Assembly: GCF_000518765.1 (NCBI RefSeq)
Contig: NZ_JAEF01000006.1
Span: 372,001-436,000 of the forward strand
DNA length: 64,000 nt
Source of the DNA: Ruminococcus flavefaciens ATCC 19208
GTDB taxonomy: Bacteria; Bacillota; Clostridia; Oscillospirales; Ruminococcaceae
Direction: 5' to 3'
The notes below the pieces were generated by a model. The model searched no databases and was not told the origin of the DNA. It saw only the letters and a program-made list of their open reading frames with translations. Shown piece by piece: positions 32,222 to 40,357 of this stretch. Position numbers and translations under genes: made by a program. Position 1 is the first letter of the stretch; every line of letters begins with the position of its first letter.

Positions 32222-33492
32222 GTATAACTCGGTTTTTCTGTGATTTTAAATCTTACTGCATTGAGCGCACGTACAGCGGCGTCCGAAAAGTCGCTGCATA
32301 CTGTTGAATATAATGTCATTATAACACTATCTGCCGAAACATGATCGCCGATATCGCAGTTCATGACAATTCCTGCACTCATATCGAGCTTATCATCTTT
32401 GGTGAGTCTTCCTGCACCAAGAAGAAGTGAAGTCATCCCCAGCTCTTCACAGTCAAAACCTTTTATCACCATATCCTTAGTTGCTCTTATCTCGTACTTG
32501 AGAAGAGGCTTTGGAAGCAGTGAAGTATCATCGCAGACCTTTTCATTACCACCATGAAGCTTTATTGTTTCACGGAGTATATCAAGTGCTTTTCCTGAGG
32601 AAACAGCCTCCTCAGCCAGTTTCCGACATTCGCACTCAGTTCCTTTTCCTGAAAGCTCAAGCATTGCTGCCGCAAGCTCGATACAGGTATCGTAAAGCTT
32701 GCCCTTTGACTTTCCCTGCAAAAGCTCTATTGCTTCCTTGACTTCAAGGGCATTTCCTATATTCTTTCCAAGAGGTACATTCATATCAGTTACTATCGCC
32801 CTGCACTTTTTACCTGCCGAACGTCCGACTTTTTCCATAAGTGATGCAAGTTTTTCGGCATCTTCTTTGGTTTTCATAAATGCACCCGAGCCGTACTTTA
32901 CATCAAGTACCAGAACATCTGCATTCATGGCAAGCTTTTTGCTCATAATACTTGCGCAGATCAGCGGTATACTGTCAACTGTACCTGTTGCGTTTCTTAA
33001 AGCATACATCTTCTTATCGGCAGGACACAGATCACCTGTTTGAGAAATAATGGAAAAACCTGTAGTTTTAAGTATATTCTCAAATTCACTTATGGGAAGA
33101 TCAGTCCTGTAGCCCTCGATGCTTTCAAGCTTGTCTATAGTACCGCCTGTATGTCCGAGTCCGCGTCCCGACATTTTGGCAACGCATACGCCGCAGGCTG
33201 CAACGATAGGACCTATTATCAGTGACGTCTTGTCACCAACGCCTCCTGTACTGTGCTTGTCCGCTGTAAAGGGGATATCCAGTTTAAGAACATCTCCGCT
33301 GTCACGCATAGCTGCTGTCAAGGCAAAGGTTTCTTTTTCAGTAAGTCCGTTAAGACATACCGCCATAAGCCATGCTGACATCTGATAATCAGGTATTTCT
33401 CCGTCTGTATAGTTCTTTACGAGCCAGCTTATTTCTTCTTCTGTAAGTTCTTGAGATTTTTTAGTTTTGTTAATAATATCAATGATGTTCAT
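32218..33492 (-). CDS. Pyrimidine-nucleoside (thymidine) phosphorylase
   Basis: Splits pyrimidine nucleosides with phosphate to base and (deoxy)ribose 1-phosphate for salvage. The 424 residues show MNIIDIINKTKKSQELTEEEI, the phosphate and substrate sites DKHSTGGVGDKTSLI and KMSGRGLGHTGGTIDKLESI, and YALRNATGTVDSIPLI. Firmicutes enzymes of this form are usually broad pyrimidine-nucleoside phosphorylases (Pdp), while DeoA is thymidine-specific; the sequence does not decide. The ATG at 33492 has GGAGG 8 bases upstream. Fits with the cytidine deaminase at 59970-60362. Confidence 0.93.
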   Translation of the reverse strand: MNIIDIINKTKKSQELTEEEISWLVKNYTDGEIPDYQMSAWLMAVCLNGLTEKETFALTAAMRDSGDVLKLDIPFTADKHSTGGVGDKTSLIIGPIVAACGVCVAKMSGRGLGHTGGTIDKLESIEGYRTDLPISEFENILKTTGFSIISQTGDLCPADKKMYALRNATGTVDSIPLICASIMSKKLAMNADVLVLDVKYGSGAFMKTKEDAEKLASLMEKVGRSAGKKCRAIVTDMNVPLGKNIGNALEVKEAIELLQGKSKGKLYDTCIELAAAMLELSGKGTECECRKLAEEAVSSGKALDILRETIKLHGGNEKVCDDTSLLPKPLLKYEIRATKDMVIKGFDCEELGMTSLLLGAGRLTKDDKLDMSAGIVMNCDIGDHVSADSVIMTLYSTVCSDFSDAAVRALNAVRFKITEKPSYT

Positions 33493-33513
33493 GTATCCAC
33501 CTCCTATACACAT

Positions 33514-33542
33514 ATTTTACCATAAAAATTATAAATTTTCAA
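33514..33542 (-). promoter_or_regulatory. Promoter of the nucleoside phosphorylase gene
   Basis: TTGAAA, 17-bp spacer, TAAAAT with extended TG (TGGTAAAAT), ending about 20 bases upstream of the start codon. Confidence 0.7.
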
Positions 33543-33569
33543 CAGTTTTTGTGAAATAGAACTCGATTT

Positions 33570-33824
33570 TTACAAAAACTTCATTATTACAATAAAAACA
33601 ACAAAAGGAACTCCCAACACAAGACTTCCAAACATATTAAATAAATTAAGAGGTATATCTACTCCTATCATCATACCGTATTTATTTACGATAAATAAAG
33701 CAGCTCCGCCTGTTATCACTCCAGTTAACAATGAAAGCAGCCTTTTTTCTCTTTTATAATAGTATATCATCATTATTACGATCACTGCGCCACACAGTGC
33801 TCTGAATATCATTTCAGTATCCAT
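33570..33824 (-). CDS. bofA: BofA-like pro-sigma-K processing regulator
   Basis: An 84-residue protein with two hydrophobic segments (about 8-22 and 30-45) and a C-terminal hydrophobic region. The family-typical sequence is GGAALFIVNKYGMMIGVDIPLNLFNMFGSLVLGVPFVVFIVIMKFL. BofA inhibits the SpoIVFB protease that activates sigma-K in the mother cell of sporulating Bacillus. Last gene of a run of four small genes with gaps of 10-20 bases. No spoIVFB is in the window. Confidence 0.75.
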   Translation of the reverse strand: MDTEMIFRALCGAVIVIMMIYYYKREKRLLSLLTGVITGGAALFIVNKYGMMIGVDIPLNLFNMFGSLVLGVPFVVFIVIMKFL

Positions 33825-33834
33825 ATTTTACCTC

Positions 33835-34143
33835 TTACATTAGTATATATCCCAGTGCGATTATTAGTTTTATATCTGCACCTTCTTTTATAAGAATATA
33901 TAGCAATGCAGCAATGAGAAGCTTGTCACTGTCTACACCGCCCTCAAAGAACTCGTCAACAAGTCTGTCCAAAAGCTTTTTTTCATTTTTAGGCTTTATA
34001 TCATCTATAACAGTTTCTTGCTCTTTCCTGCATATATCTTCGCATCTGTTTCGAGGAGGCAAGTCAGCGGCAGAATTTCTGTAAACGCCTCTGTACAGTT
34101 TTTCATTACCTCTTCTCGGCTTATTAAGATCATATACTGCCAT
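33835..34143 (-). CDS. Small protein of unknown function, BofA cluster
   Basis: A 102-residue protein not recognised as a family. The basic, Arg/Asn-rich N-terminal half (KPRRGNEKLYRGVYRNSA, with two cysteines in RCEDICRKEQE) leads to an acidic amphipathic segment (LLDRLVDEFFEGGVDSDKLL) and a hydrophobic C-terminus (ALLYILIKEGADIKLIIALGYILM). It is tightly packed before the bofA-like gene (10-base gap). Confidence 0.6.
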   Translation of the reverse strand: MAVYDLNKPRRGNEKLYRGVYRNSAADLPPRNRCEDICRKEQETVIDDIKPKNEKKLLDRLVDEFFEGGVDSDKLLIAALLYILIKEGADIKLIIALGYILM

Positions 34144-34161
34144 TGACTCACCTCCGTTACT

Positions 34162-34509
34162 TCAAATAATCTCCTGCAATAGTCCGCTATCCTTAGCTAT
34201 ATTCCATATTGCAAGCAGTTTGAGAAGCTTTATGGCTTTATCAACTCTTTTTTGCTTTTCTGTCCCAAGATGAGGTTTAAGCGCAAGCAAAAGCTCAGCA
34301 TTTTTATCCTGCTGTGACGCTGCACTTATAAGTCCCGTCAGCTTGATTATAGAACTTAAATCAGGCTGATCCTCGGTTGTTTCGTCGGAATTTTTATTTT
34401 CTGAATCCTCTGTATTTTCGAAATTAATCATCTGTGCCAGCTCTGATAACTGCCTTACACTTTCTTCATCGGAAAGCAGTTCGTTTATCCTGCTCATCAG
34501 ATCGTCCAT
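34162..34509 (-). CDS. Small protein of unknown function, BofA cluster
   Basis: A 115-residue, mostly helical protein. An acidic Asn/Glu/Asp-rich linker (about 28-48) separates an N-terminal helix pair from the segment LLLALKPHLGTEKQKRVDKAIKLLKLLAIW, a pattern I associate with uncharacterised proteins of Clostridia. Not a recognised enzyme. 12 bases after the 83-residue gene and 18 before the next. Confidence 0.62.
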   Translation of the reverse strand: MDDLMSRINELLSDEESVRQLSELAQMINFENTEDSENKNSDETTEDQPDLSSIIKLTGLISAASQQDKNAELLLALKPHLGTEKQKRVDKAIKLLKLLAIWNIAKDSGLLQEII

Positions 34510-34521
34510 AGTAAGCTCCTA

Positions 34522-34773
34522 TTACTTTTTTTCACCTGATAATTTCTCATATAGCGCTTTTGCCTGCGGTGTACTCATCATTCTTTCCACAAGCTTCGGA
34601 TTATTAACAGCCTGTCTGAATTTAGCTGCATCGTTCCTGTTCATTGCAGATAATGCACTGTCAAATTTTCCTTCTTCAAGCTCCGATCGCAGCTTTTCAG
34701 GCGGAACTCCTATCTTTTTGCTCACAGCATTGAGAAGTCCTGAGATCTTTTTAGGATCAATATTGCTGTTCAT
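34522..34773 (-). CDS. Small protein of unknown function, first in BofA cluster
   Basis: An 83-residue helical protein: PKKISGLLNAVSKKIGVPPEKLRSELEEGKFDSAL, then MNRNDAAKFRQAVNNPKLVERMMSTPQAKALYEKLSG. The composition and repeated short helices look like a conserved clostridial small protein. I cannot name a function. A good AGGAGG-like site (TAAGGAGGCA) precedes the start. First gene of the four-gene run that ends with the bofA-like gene. Confidence 0.62.
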   Translation of the reverse strand: MNSNIDPKKISGLLNAVSKKIGVPPEKLRSELEEGKFDSALSAMNRNDAAKFRQAVNNPKLVERMMSTPQAKALYEKLSGEKK

Positions 34774-34897
34774 ATTTGCCTCCTTATAATTTATTCAATA
34801 AATTATATTTGTTTATTCTGTACTTTATGTCATATCCTTCATTTTTTATACATATTTACGCCATACTTTTTTCATATGAATAATTTTTTGGTAAATA

Positions 34898-34926
34898 TTG
34901 CTTTATTGATAGATTTATGTTATAAT
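34898..34926 (+). promoter_or_regulatory. Promoter of the YfcE-like phosphoesterase gene
   Basis: TTGCTT, 17-bp spacer, TATAAT with extended TG (TATGTTATAAT). Confidence 0.75.
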
Positions 34927-34958
34927 AGGTTAACAACTTCTTTATTGGAGGGATAGCA

Positions 34959-35444
34959 TTGCGTATTGTTGTTATATCTGATACTCATGGAAATTCTTTT
35001 GCTCTTGAAAACGTTATCATGCGTAATACCGATGCAGACTGGATAATACACCTTGGTGACGGCGAACACGAGCTTGACAATTTTATCCTCAGTCATCAGA
35101 AATTAGCTCCTAAGATAATCCATGTTGCAGGAAACTGCGACTTTGACAGCCTGAGCGAAGACTTCTTTATTCTTCCTGCTATGGAACATAAAATTTTTGC
35201 CACACACGGTCATTTATACGGTGTAGGCGGTTCACTGGAAAGGCTCAAGTCACTTGCACTTACCAATGGCTGCGATATTATCCTCTTCGGACATACTCAT
35301 GTGCGCTATCAAAGCTATGAAAACGGACTTTACATACTTAATCCCGGCAGTGCTTCTATCCCACGTGATGGCTTAAAGCCTTCATTCGGACATATCGACA
35401 TAACTCCCGAAGGCGATGTAATCACAAATATTGTAAACGTATGA
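34959..35444 (+). CDS. YfcE-family metallophosphoesterase
   Basis: Small cytoplasmic phosphodiesterase with a two-metal site. All five calcineurin-like motifs are present: SDTHGN, GDGE, GNCD, THGH and GHTHVRY. The 161 residues are full length. The start codon is TTG at 34959 with GGAGGG 8 bases upstream; no ATG lies in frame before the first metal motif. Single gene with its own promoter and terminator. Confidence 0.9.
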   Translation: MRIVVISDTHGNSFALENVIMRNTDADWIIHLGDGEHELDNFILSHQKLAPKIIHVAGNCDFDSLSEDFFILPAMEHKIFATHGHLYGVGGSLERLKSLALTNGCDIILFGHTHVRYQSYENGLYILNPGSASIPRDGLKPSFGHIDITPEGDVITNIVNV

Positions 35445-35490
35445 TATCCCCTGCTTATATCTTATGCAGATGCTTGATTATGGTTACATA

Positions 35491-35532
35491 AAAAAATCCC
35501 CTTGAACGAATAAAGTTCAAGGGGATTTTTTT
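35491..35532 (+). terminator. Bidirectional terminator
   Basis: 17-bp perfect stem AAAAAATCCCCTTGAAC and its complement with a 7-base loop, ending in T-runs on both strands. Serves the YfcE gene and the convergent anti-sigma-like gene. Confidence 0.9.
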
Positions 35533-35541
35533 ATATTCTGT

Positions 35542-36942
35542 TTAGTTTGCGTAAAGAATTCCCTGACGGTCTAACGAACTGTCATATTCTTTGAGTCTTG
35601 TAATATCTGCTGAAATAACAGCCAGATTTCCGTTTGGATTAACATTTACATCTGCTGTCATATCAATTGCATCAACACCCTGTGTATCATGTAGAACAGC
35701 GTGTACCTTGCATATCTTTGTTTCCTTGTTATAATCAAGTACTTCAAGATTATTCATAATATGTCCAATACCTAAACCAGTACTCTTTTCTGTATCACAA
35801 CCTATATTAATATCGTTATATTCAGATTTCTTCTCAAGATAATTCTGAATTGCTATAGCTGAATCGTATTCAGGACGAACACCTAAGCTTACGGAGCTTA
35901 TCTTCCATTCGTCATTTTCTAAAGTAAATGTAAATATTTCTTCGTCTCCGTAGGTGAATTTTTCATTATAATTACCGCTGCTGCTAAAACGTGAAACTGT
36001 AAAAGTATCACCGTTTTCTTCCTTTATTTCAGGTTCTGTTGTATAAACCGCCACGTTTTTATGCTTTCCGTTTCCATAGTAAGGAGCTGAATCAAAATCT
36101 ACTGACCATTTTGATACATAAAGACCGCCCTTATATTCAACATATATAGCATTATTGATCGAAAAGGCTTCCTCATCAACCTCTATTTCTTCATCATGGT
36201 AAGGTCTGAGATCAACTCTGCTGCCATCTTCAAATTTACTAACATCGCGACCAAGCCAGCTGGTAATTGATGACATACCATCTATCACTTGTGCATCAAG
36301 ATAGCTTTCAGGCATTGTATATTCTGTATTTTTTATCGGAGCAGAGGTAATATCCTTTTTATAGTTCTCGTAGATATCCTGACAACTGTTGAAACGTTCA
36401 TCTGTTACCTTGTAGAATGTACGCTCTCCGCCGTAATTATCAGACCAGTAATCATCTGTACTGTCATAGGTATAGAATGTTATACTGTCATTTATATCAA
36501 ATTCAACATTGCCAAAATACATTACATTTGTACTTTCAAGATATTTGTCAGTAAGATCCTGCGCGATAGCTTCATAATCGCTGTCTACAGGCGTATTGAC
36601 TTCCTCGGTAACGATCTCGGTCACTTCTTCTGTTGCTGCCTCTGTATCTTCTGCTGTTGTTTCTTCCTCGACTGTATCAGTAAACTGTGAACCGCCGTTC
36701 CTGTGCATAAAGTAGCTCGTTGTTCCTATACCGCCTGCAACAAGTACAAAGGCTGCTGCGATGCTGATATATTTCATTGCGCTATGTCCGTGCTTGACTT
36801 CAACACCGCTTACCTTTTCATCAAATTCATTTATGTTTTGCTTTATTTTGTTCTCACCTTTATTCATACCAAGTACCTCTTTCCTGCATCGCTCATCAGG
36901 CTCCAAGCGATCTGTAACTTTTTTATAATCGTTTATATTCAT
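35542..36942 (-). CDS. Membrane protein paired with an ECF sigma factor, probable anti-sigma factor
   Basis: A 466-residue protein: a cytoplasmic N-terminal region of about 55 residues, one membrane helix (about 58-77, ISIAAAFVLVAGGIGTTSYF), a Glu/Thr-rich linker (about 88-118) and a large extracytoplasmic domain without a family I know. The start overlaps the sigma gene by 4 bases (ATGA type), which is the usual arrangement for a membrane anti-sigma factor. The cytoplasmic part lacks a clear zinc-binding anti-sigma motif, so the role comes from context. Confidence 0.7.
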   Translation of the reverse strand: MNINDYKKVTDRLEPDERCRKEVLGMNKGENKIKQNINEFDEKVSGVEVKHGHSAMKYISIAAAFVLVAGGIGTTSYFMHRNGGSQFTDTVEEETTAEDTEAATEEVTEIVTEEVNTPVDSDYEAIAQDLTDKYLESTNVMYFGNVEFDINDSITFYTYDSTDDYWSDNYGGERTFYKVTDERFNSCQDIYENYKKDITSAPIKNTEYTMPESYLDAQVIDGMSSITSWLGRDVSKFEDGSRVDLRPYHDEEIEVDEEAFSINNAIYVEYKGGLYVSKWSVDFDSAPYYGNGKHKNVAVYTTEPEIKEENGDTFTVSRFSSSGNYNEKFTYGDEEIFTFTLENDEWKISSVSLGVRPEYDSAIAIQNYLEKKSEYNDINIGCDTEKSTGLGIGHIMNNLEVLDYNKETKICKVHAVLHDTQGVDAIDMTADVNVNPNGNLAVISADITRLKEYDSSLDRQGILYAN

Positions 36943-37421
36943 ATTCGGAGCTCCTTTCCGAGGATATTTTTCAGCTTCCTTCTTGCACGGTAAAGCTGAG
37001 TCTGCACAGCGGATTCGTTCTTTCCCGTTATCGCGCCGATCTCCTTTATGGAATAATCCTCGTAATAATATAAATGTATAACAAGTCTGTATTTTGTAGG
37101 AAGTGACATAACTGCATGGTATACTTCACTCTCTTCGGGAGTTTCATATACCAATGAAGCTTCCTCAAGAGGAATGGCAGTCAATGAATACTTATACCTA
37201 AGTGAACGAAACATATCCTTGCATTTGTTTACAGTTACTTTCAGTAACCAGCTTTTTTCCTTGTCAGAGTCTTCAAACCTTATATCTGCGGTAAAAAGCT
37301 TTATGAACGTCTCCTGCATGATATCTTCCGCATCAGCTTTATTCTTACAGTACGCAAACGCCATTCGATATACTGCATTTTTATATTTATCGTATAGTTC
37401 TGCCATTTGTTCTGTAGTCAT
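36939..37421 (-). CDS. ECF-type RNA polymerase sigma factor
   Basis: A 160-residue sigma-70 family factor with only regions 2 and 4. Region 2 reads YRMAFAYCKNKADAEDIMQETFIKLF and region 4 LPTKYRLVIHLYYYEDYSIKEIGAITGKNESAVQTQLYRARRKLKNIL, with the helix-turn-helix at the end. It directs RNA polymerase to stress or envelope promoters, probably under control of the coupled membrane protein that follows. Similar in layout to the pair at 41328-43407. Confidence 0.9.
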   Translation of the reverse strand: MTTEQMAELYDKYKNAVYRMAFAYCKNKADAEDIMQETFIKLFTADIRFEDSDKEKSWLLKVTVNKCKDMFRSLRYKYSLTAIPLEEASLVYETPEESEVYHAVMSLPTKYRLVIHLYYYEDYSIKEIGAITGKNESAVQTQLYRARRKLKNILGKELRI

Positions 37422-37490
37422 TGGTTCACTTCCTTGTGCTGTTGAAGTACTTCATATATATAACGGATATCAATGATGAAATATCACACA

Positions 37491-37518
37491 AAAAATAAAA
37501 CGGTGCAAAAAAGCACCG
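37491..37518 (-). terminator. Terminator of the YesL-like gene
   Basis: Stem CGGTGC / GCACCG followed on the minus strand by TTTTATTTTT, just past the stop codon. Confidence 0.75.
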
Positions 37519-37524
37519 CTATTT

Positions 37525-38442
37525 TTATGAAATTCTCTTTCCTTTTCCCTTTTTTCGCTTCTCCACAGGCTTTTCCTTACCGCCCATATCCTCGAAAATA
37601 CGCTCTTCTTCAGTTGGAGTATCATCTAAAAGCTCAGGGTTTATTTCACCAATACTTGTATAATAAGGATTGATAACATATTTCTGTATAACAGGATAAC
37701 ATACGAAGCAGTTTATCAGACATATGAGTGCAGCTGGGAAAAACGCGATCAGCAGAAAGAAAACAGGCATAAAATATATAAAGAGGACCACCATAAGTGC
37801 AATAAGAGCCACTCCAATTATAAATACGAGTAAATTCTGCTTCATTGCTACAAAAGCAAGTGCAAATGAGTTCTTGAAAAGATTCTTCATGGAAAGATTA
37901 GTTGCTGTCAGCATAAGGTATATATAATGGTTCATCATTATGATGACAAGGAAAAGACTGAATGTTATAACCAGAGGTATATACATTGCTTTTGACTGCT
38001 GAACTGCAAGAACAGGATAAACATTAAGTGCTGCATAAGCTGAGATCACAACAAGACAGTCCAGAAATCCTATAATTACTGACTTTTTGAAATTCTCTTT
38101 AAAGCCCTTGAAAAAATCCTGCATTATAAATGAATGTTTGTTTATTACAAACTTTCGCATAATCTTTGTCATACCCGCAGTCGCAGGTCCTATAAGTACC
38201 ATAAAAACAAGAATAAGCAAAACACTGCTTGTCATCGCAGCATAATAGTGGTTCTTGAAAAGGCTGAGTGCAGGGAAAATAAACAGAAGCGGCAGAAAGA
38301 AAATCATATATATAAAATTTATCTCAATAAGCTTCCAGAATTTTCTGCAAAATATATCCCAGAAAAGAGCAAAGCCCTTTTTCTTTGGTGCATCTTTGGA
38401 TATTCCTGCACCGGTGCTTTCATAATTCTTGAATAAACCCAA
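37525..38442 (-). CDS. YesL-family (DUF624-like) membrane protein
   Basis: A 305-residue integral membrane protein with about six helices. The family-typical start is FWDIFCRKFWKLIEINFIYMIFFLPLLF, followed by GPATAGMTKIMRKFV and KNFKKSVIIGFLDCLVV, and a basic, charged C-terminus (EKRKKGKGKRIS). YesL relatives often sit near polysaccharide-use loci, but the biochemical role is unknown. It follows the SpoIIM-like gene by 15 bases and is probably in the same transcript. Confidence 0.7.
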   Translation of the reverse strand: MGLFKNYESTGAGISKDAPKKKGFALFWDIFCRKFWKLIEINFIYMIFFLPLLFIFPALSLFKNHYYAAMTSSVLLILVFMVLIGPATAGMTKIMRKFVINKHSFIMQDFFKGFKENFKKSVIIGFLDCLVVISAYAALNVYPVLAVQQSKAMYIPLVITFSLFLVIIMMNHYIYLMLTATNLSMKNLFKNSFALAFVAMKQNLLVFIIGVALIALMVVLFIYFMPVFFLLIAFFPAALICLINCFVCYPVIQKYVINPYYTSIGEINPELLDDTPTEEERIFEDMGGKEKPVEKRKKGKGKRIS

Positions 38443-38457
38443 TTAAAATTCCTCCGT

Positions 38458-39069
38458 TTATTGCCGCATGATATAGACATACAGATAATTTAAACCTCCA
38501 TCAGCGACAGAAATGATCAACGATAATATAATAAGTACAATAAACTTTATGCAATAAAGTCTGAAGCCTTGTGTGTTTTCGGAAAAAGCTTCATCTTTTA
38601 TGCAAAACATAAAAATACTGTGTGAATTGCGAAACGTCTCCCTCACAGTAAGAATTGCAAGTACAGAAAAAGCAATAGCTTTCGGGAGTATTGTTATGAT
38701 TAAAGTAAAAATCGAAGCTTTACTCATGCAAGAATAAACAAGTGCCACAGATAATCCTATACCTGCACTGCGATATAAAAGCAGCATCGCGCCGAAAGGC
38801 TTTCCAAAAGCACATAAACCAAAGAAAAAAGCTGCTGATGTAAAGATAAGAGAAGATACAAATGTACCTCTCGCAAGTGCAAATACAGAAAGACTATCAT
38901 TAACAGGGATAAAATACTGATTTACAAAGACCAAGTCTGAAATATTATTGTTTTTTATCATAAATGATCCGACTGCTATTCCTGCCATAACGATCAGTAT
39001 ATAAACCCGGAGGCTTGTCCGCGGTTTATTTTTATCAGAAAATGTACTTATATGTTTCATGCGCATCAT
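38458..39069 (-). CDS. SpoIIM-like membrane protein
   Basis: A 203-residue protein with an N-terminal cytoplasmic tail and about five membrane helices. The pattern VYILIVMAGIAVGSFMI, AAFFFGLCAFGKPFGAMLLLYRSAGIGLSVALVYS matches stage II sporulation protein M of clostridia, which acts with SpoIID and SpoIIP in septal peptidoglycan removal during engulfment. A general membrane protein of the SpoIIM superfamily is the alternative. A hairpin-free 40-base gap separates it from proC. Confidence 0.65.
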   Translation of the reverse strand: MMRMKHISTFSDKNKPRTSLRVYILIVMAGIAVGSFMIKNNNISDLVFVNQYFIPVNDSLSVFALARGTFVSSLIFTSAAFFFGLCAFGKPFGAMLLLYRSAGIGLSVALVYSCMSKASIFTLIITILPKAIAFSVLAILTVRETFRNSHSIFMFCIKDEAFSENTQGFRLYCIKFIVLIILSLIISVADGGLNYLYVYIMRQ

Positions 39070-39111
39070 TCCTTTCTTAATAAGGATATGCGCATTATTA
39101 ATTATTTAGAA

Positions 39112-39912
39112 TTACTTTGAAAGCTCATAAGCTCTCTTAGTACAGCTTTCACAGCAGTTCTTTACAACTTCCGTGAGATTGCCTTCATAAAGTCTGTCAA
39201 GACCTGCAAGAGTAGTTCCTCCCGGTGAAGACACCATCTTTATAAGCTCATCAATAGTATTTCCCGAGTCTGTTATCATCTTTGCAGAACCGATAAGGCT
39301 CTGTGCAAAGAGTTCTTCAGCTGTCTCAGCGGATATTCCTACAGATGCAGCATAATCTATAAATCCCTTCGCAAAAAGGTATATAAAAGCAGGGCTGCTT
39401 CCGTTTATAGCGATTATCTCCTTCATCTTGTCCTTGGAGATAACTGCTGCTTTGCCGCATATTTTAAAAATGTTGAGAACGACACCGAATTCATCGTCGG
39501 TAACTTTATCATTTCTTGAAAGTGCCGAAGCTCCCTCACCGAGAAGAAGCGGTGTATTTGGCATTACAAGAATTACCTTTACGTCTGAAATAGTTTTCTT
39601 TGCAATGAATTCATCGCCTATTCCTGCGGCTATTGATATGATGACAGTATCCTTTGTTGTATACGGAGCTATCGCCTCAAGTACGTCTTCAATTATCTGA
39701 GGCTTTACTGCAAGAAAAACATACTTGCACTTTTCCATGATCTCTTTTTCAGACGAACAGCTGTTTACATTATACTCAGCAAGAGCAGTTACTTTCTCTG
39801 TGCTTGGATCAAAGGCATGAAGCTGAACGTTTTTGCCAAGACTGCTTGTGGATATTCCTTTCATAATTGCAGTGCCCATATTGCCTGCACCGATAAAACC
39901 AATGTTATTCAT
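39112..39912 (-). CDS. proC: Pyrroline-5-carboxylate reductase
   Basis: Last step of proline synthesis: reduces 1-pyrroline-5-carboxylate with NAD(P)H. The N-terminal nucleotide fold is IGFIGAGNMGTAIMKGI, followed by LAVKPQ, VMPNTPLLLGEGASAL, and the C-terminal signature at MVSSPGGTTLAGLDRL. 266 residues from the ATG at 39912 (AAGGAG 8 bases upstream), which is the normal length. The frame upstream of this ATG is non-coding. Own promoter. Confidence 0.96.
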   Translation of the reverse strand: MNNIGFIGAGNMGTAIMKGISTSSLGKNVQLHAFDPSTEKVTALAEYNVNSCSSEKEIMEKCKYVFLAVKPQIIEDVLEAIAPYTTKDTVIISIAAGIGDEFIAKKTISDVKVILVMPNTPLLLGEGASALSRNDKVTDDEFGVVLNIFKICGKAAVISKDKMKEIIAINGSSPAFIYLFAKGFIDYAASVGISAETAEELFAQSLIGSAKMITDSGNTIDELIKMVSSPGGTTLAGLDRLYEGNLTEVVKNCCESCTKRAYELSK

Positions 39913-39945
39913 TGTTATGATCTCCTTAATACCAATATTAATTTT

Positions 39946-39974
39946 ATTATACATCATTATGTACAAAAATGCAA
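39946..39974 (-). promoter_or_regulatory. Promoter of proC
   Basis: TTGCAT, 17-bp spacer, TATAAT about 35 bases upstream of the start. Confidence 0.75.
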
Positions 39975-40024
39975 GTGATAATTTTGTGATATTTAATGAG
40001 ACAAGGCGATTTTTGCACCATTTC

Positions 40025-40053
40025 TTGACATTTTCAGACAGCGATGATACAAT
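40025..40053 (+). promoter_or_regulatory. Promoter of the small protein / radical SAM unit
   Basis: TTGACA, 17-bp spacer, TACAAT, followed by a GGGGGG-type ribosome binding site. Confidence 0.8.
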
Positions 40054-40084
40054 TATTGTATTGATCTTACGGGGGGATAATATT

Positions 40085-40357
40085 ATGAGAAAAAAAGAAA
40101 GCAAAAAAGACAAGTCTACGAGATATTCAAACAGTGTGATATATTATAAGAGTCTGTCATGTAAAGTAAGCCTGTACGAAGACAGATTAATAACCGAATA
40201 CTGCCTGAAAAACAAGCTTTCAAAAAGTCTGTTTCTTGCGACTGCGGCTATGTACTGCGTTAAGAACGATATTTCAAGCAAGGAGCTTCTGAACAGCACC
40301 ACAACTTCGGAAAACTTTGATTACAATGACTATAAGGAAGATGAATATGATGAATGA
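40085..40357 (+). CDS. Small basic protein, possibly ribbon-helix-helix DNA binding
   Basis: A 90-residue protein: a very basic N-terminus (MRKKESKKDKSTRYS), a core SCKVSLYEDRLITEYCLKNKLSKSLFLATAAMYCVKN whose strand-helix-helix pattern resembles ribbon-helix-helix proteins, and an acidic Asp/Tyr/Glu tail. The ATG at 40085 follows a GGGGGG run by 9 bases. The stop overlaps the start of the radical SAM gene by 11 bases, so the two are translationally coupled. No known family; the fold is a guess. Confidence 0.6.
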   Translation: MRKKESKKDKSTRYSNSVIYYKSLSCKVSLYEDRLITEYCLKNKLSKSLFLATAAMYCVKNDISSKELLNSTTTSENFDYNDYKEDEYDE

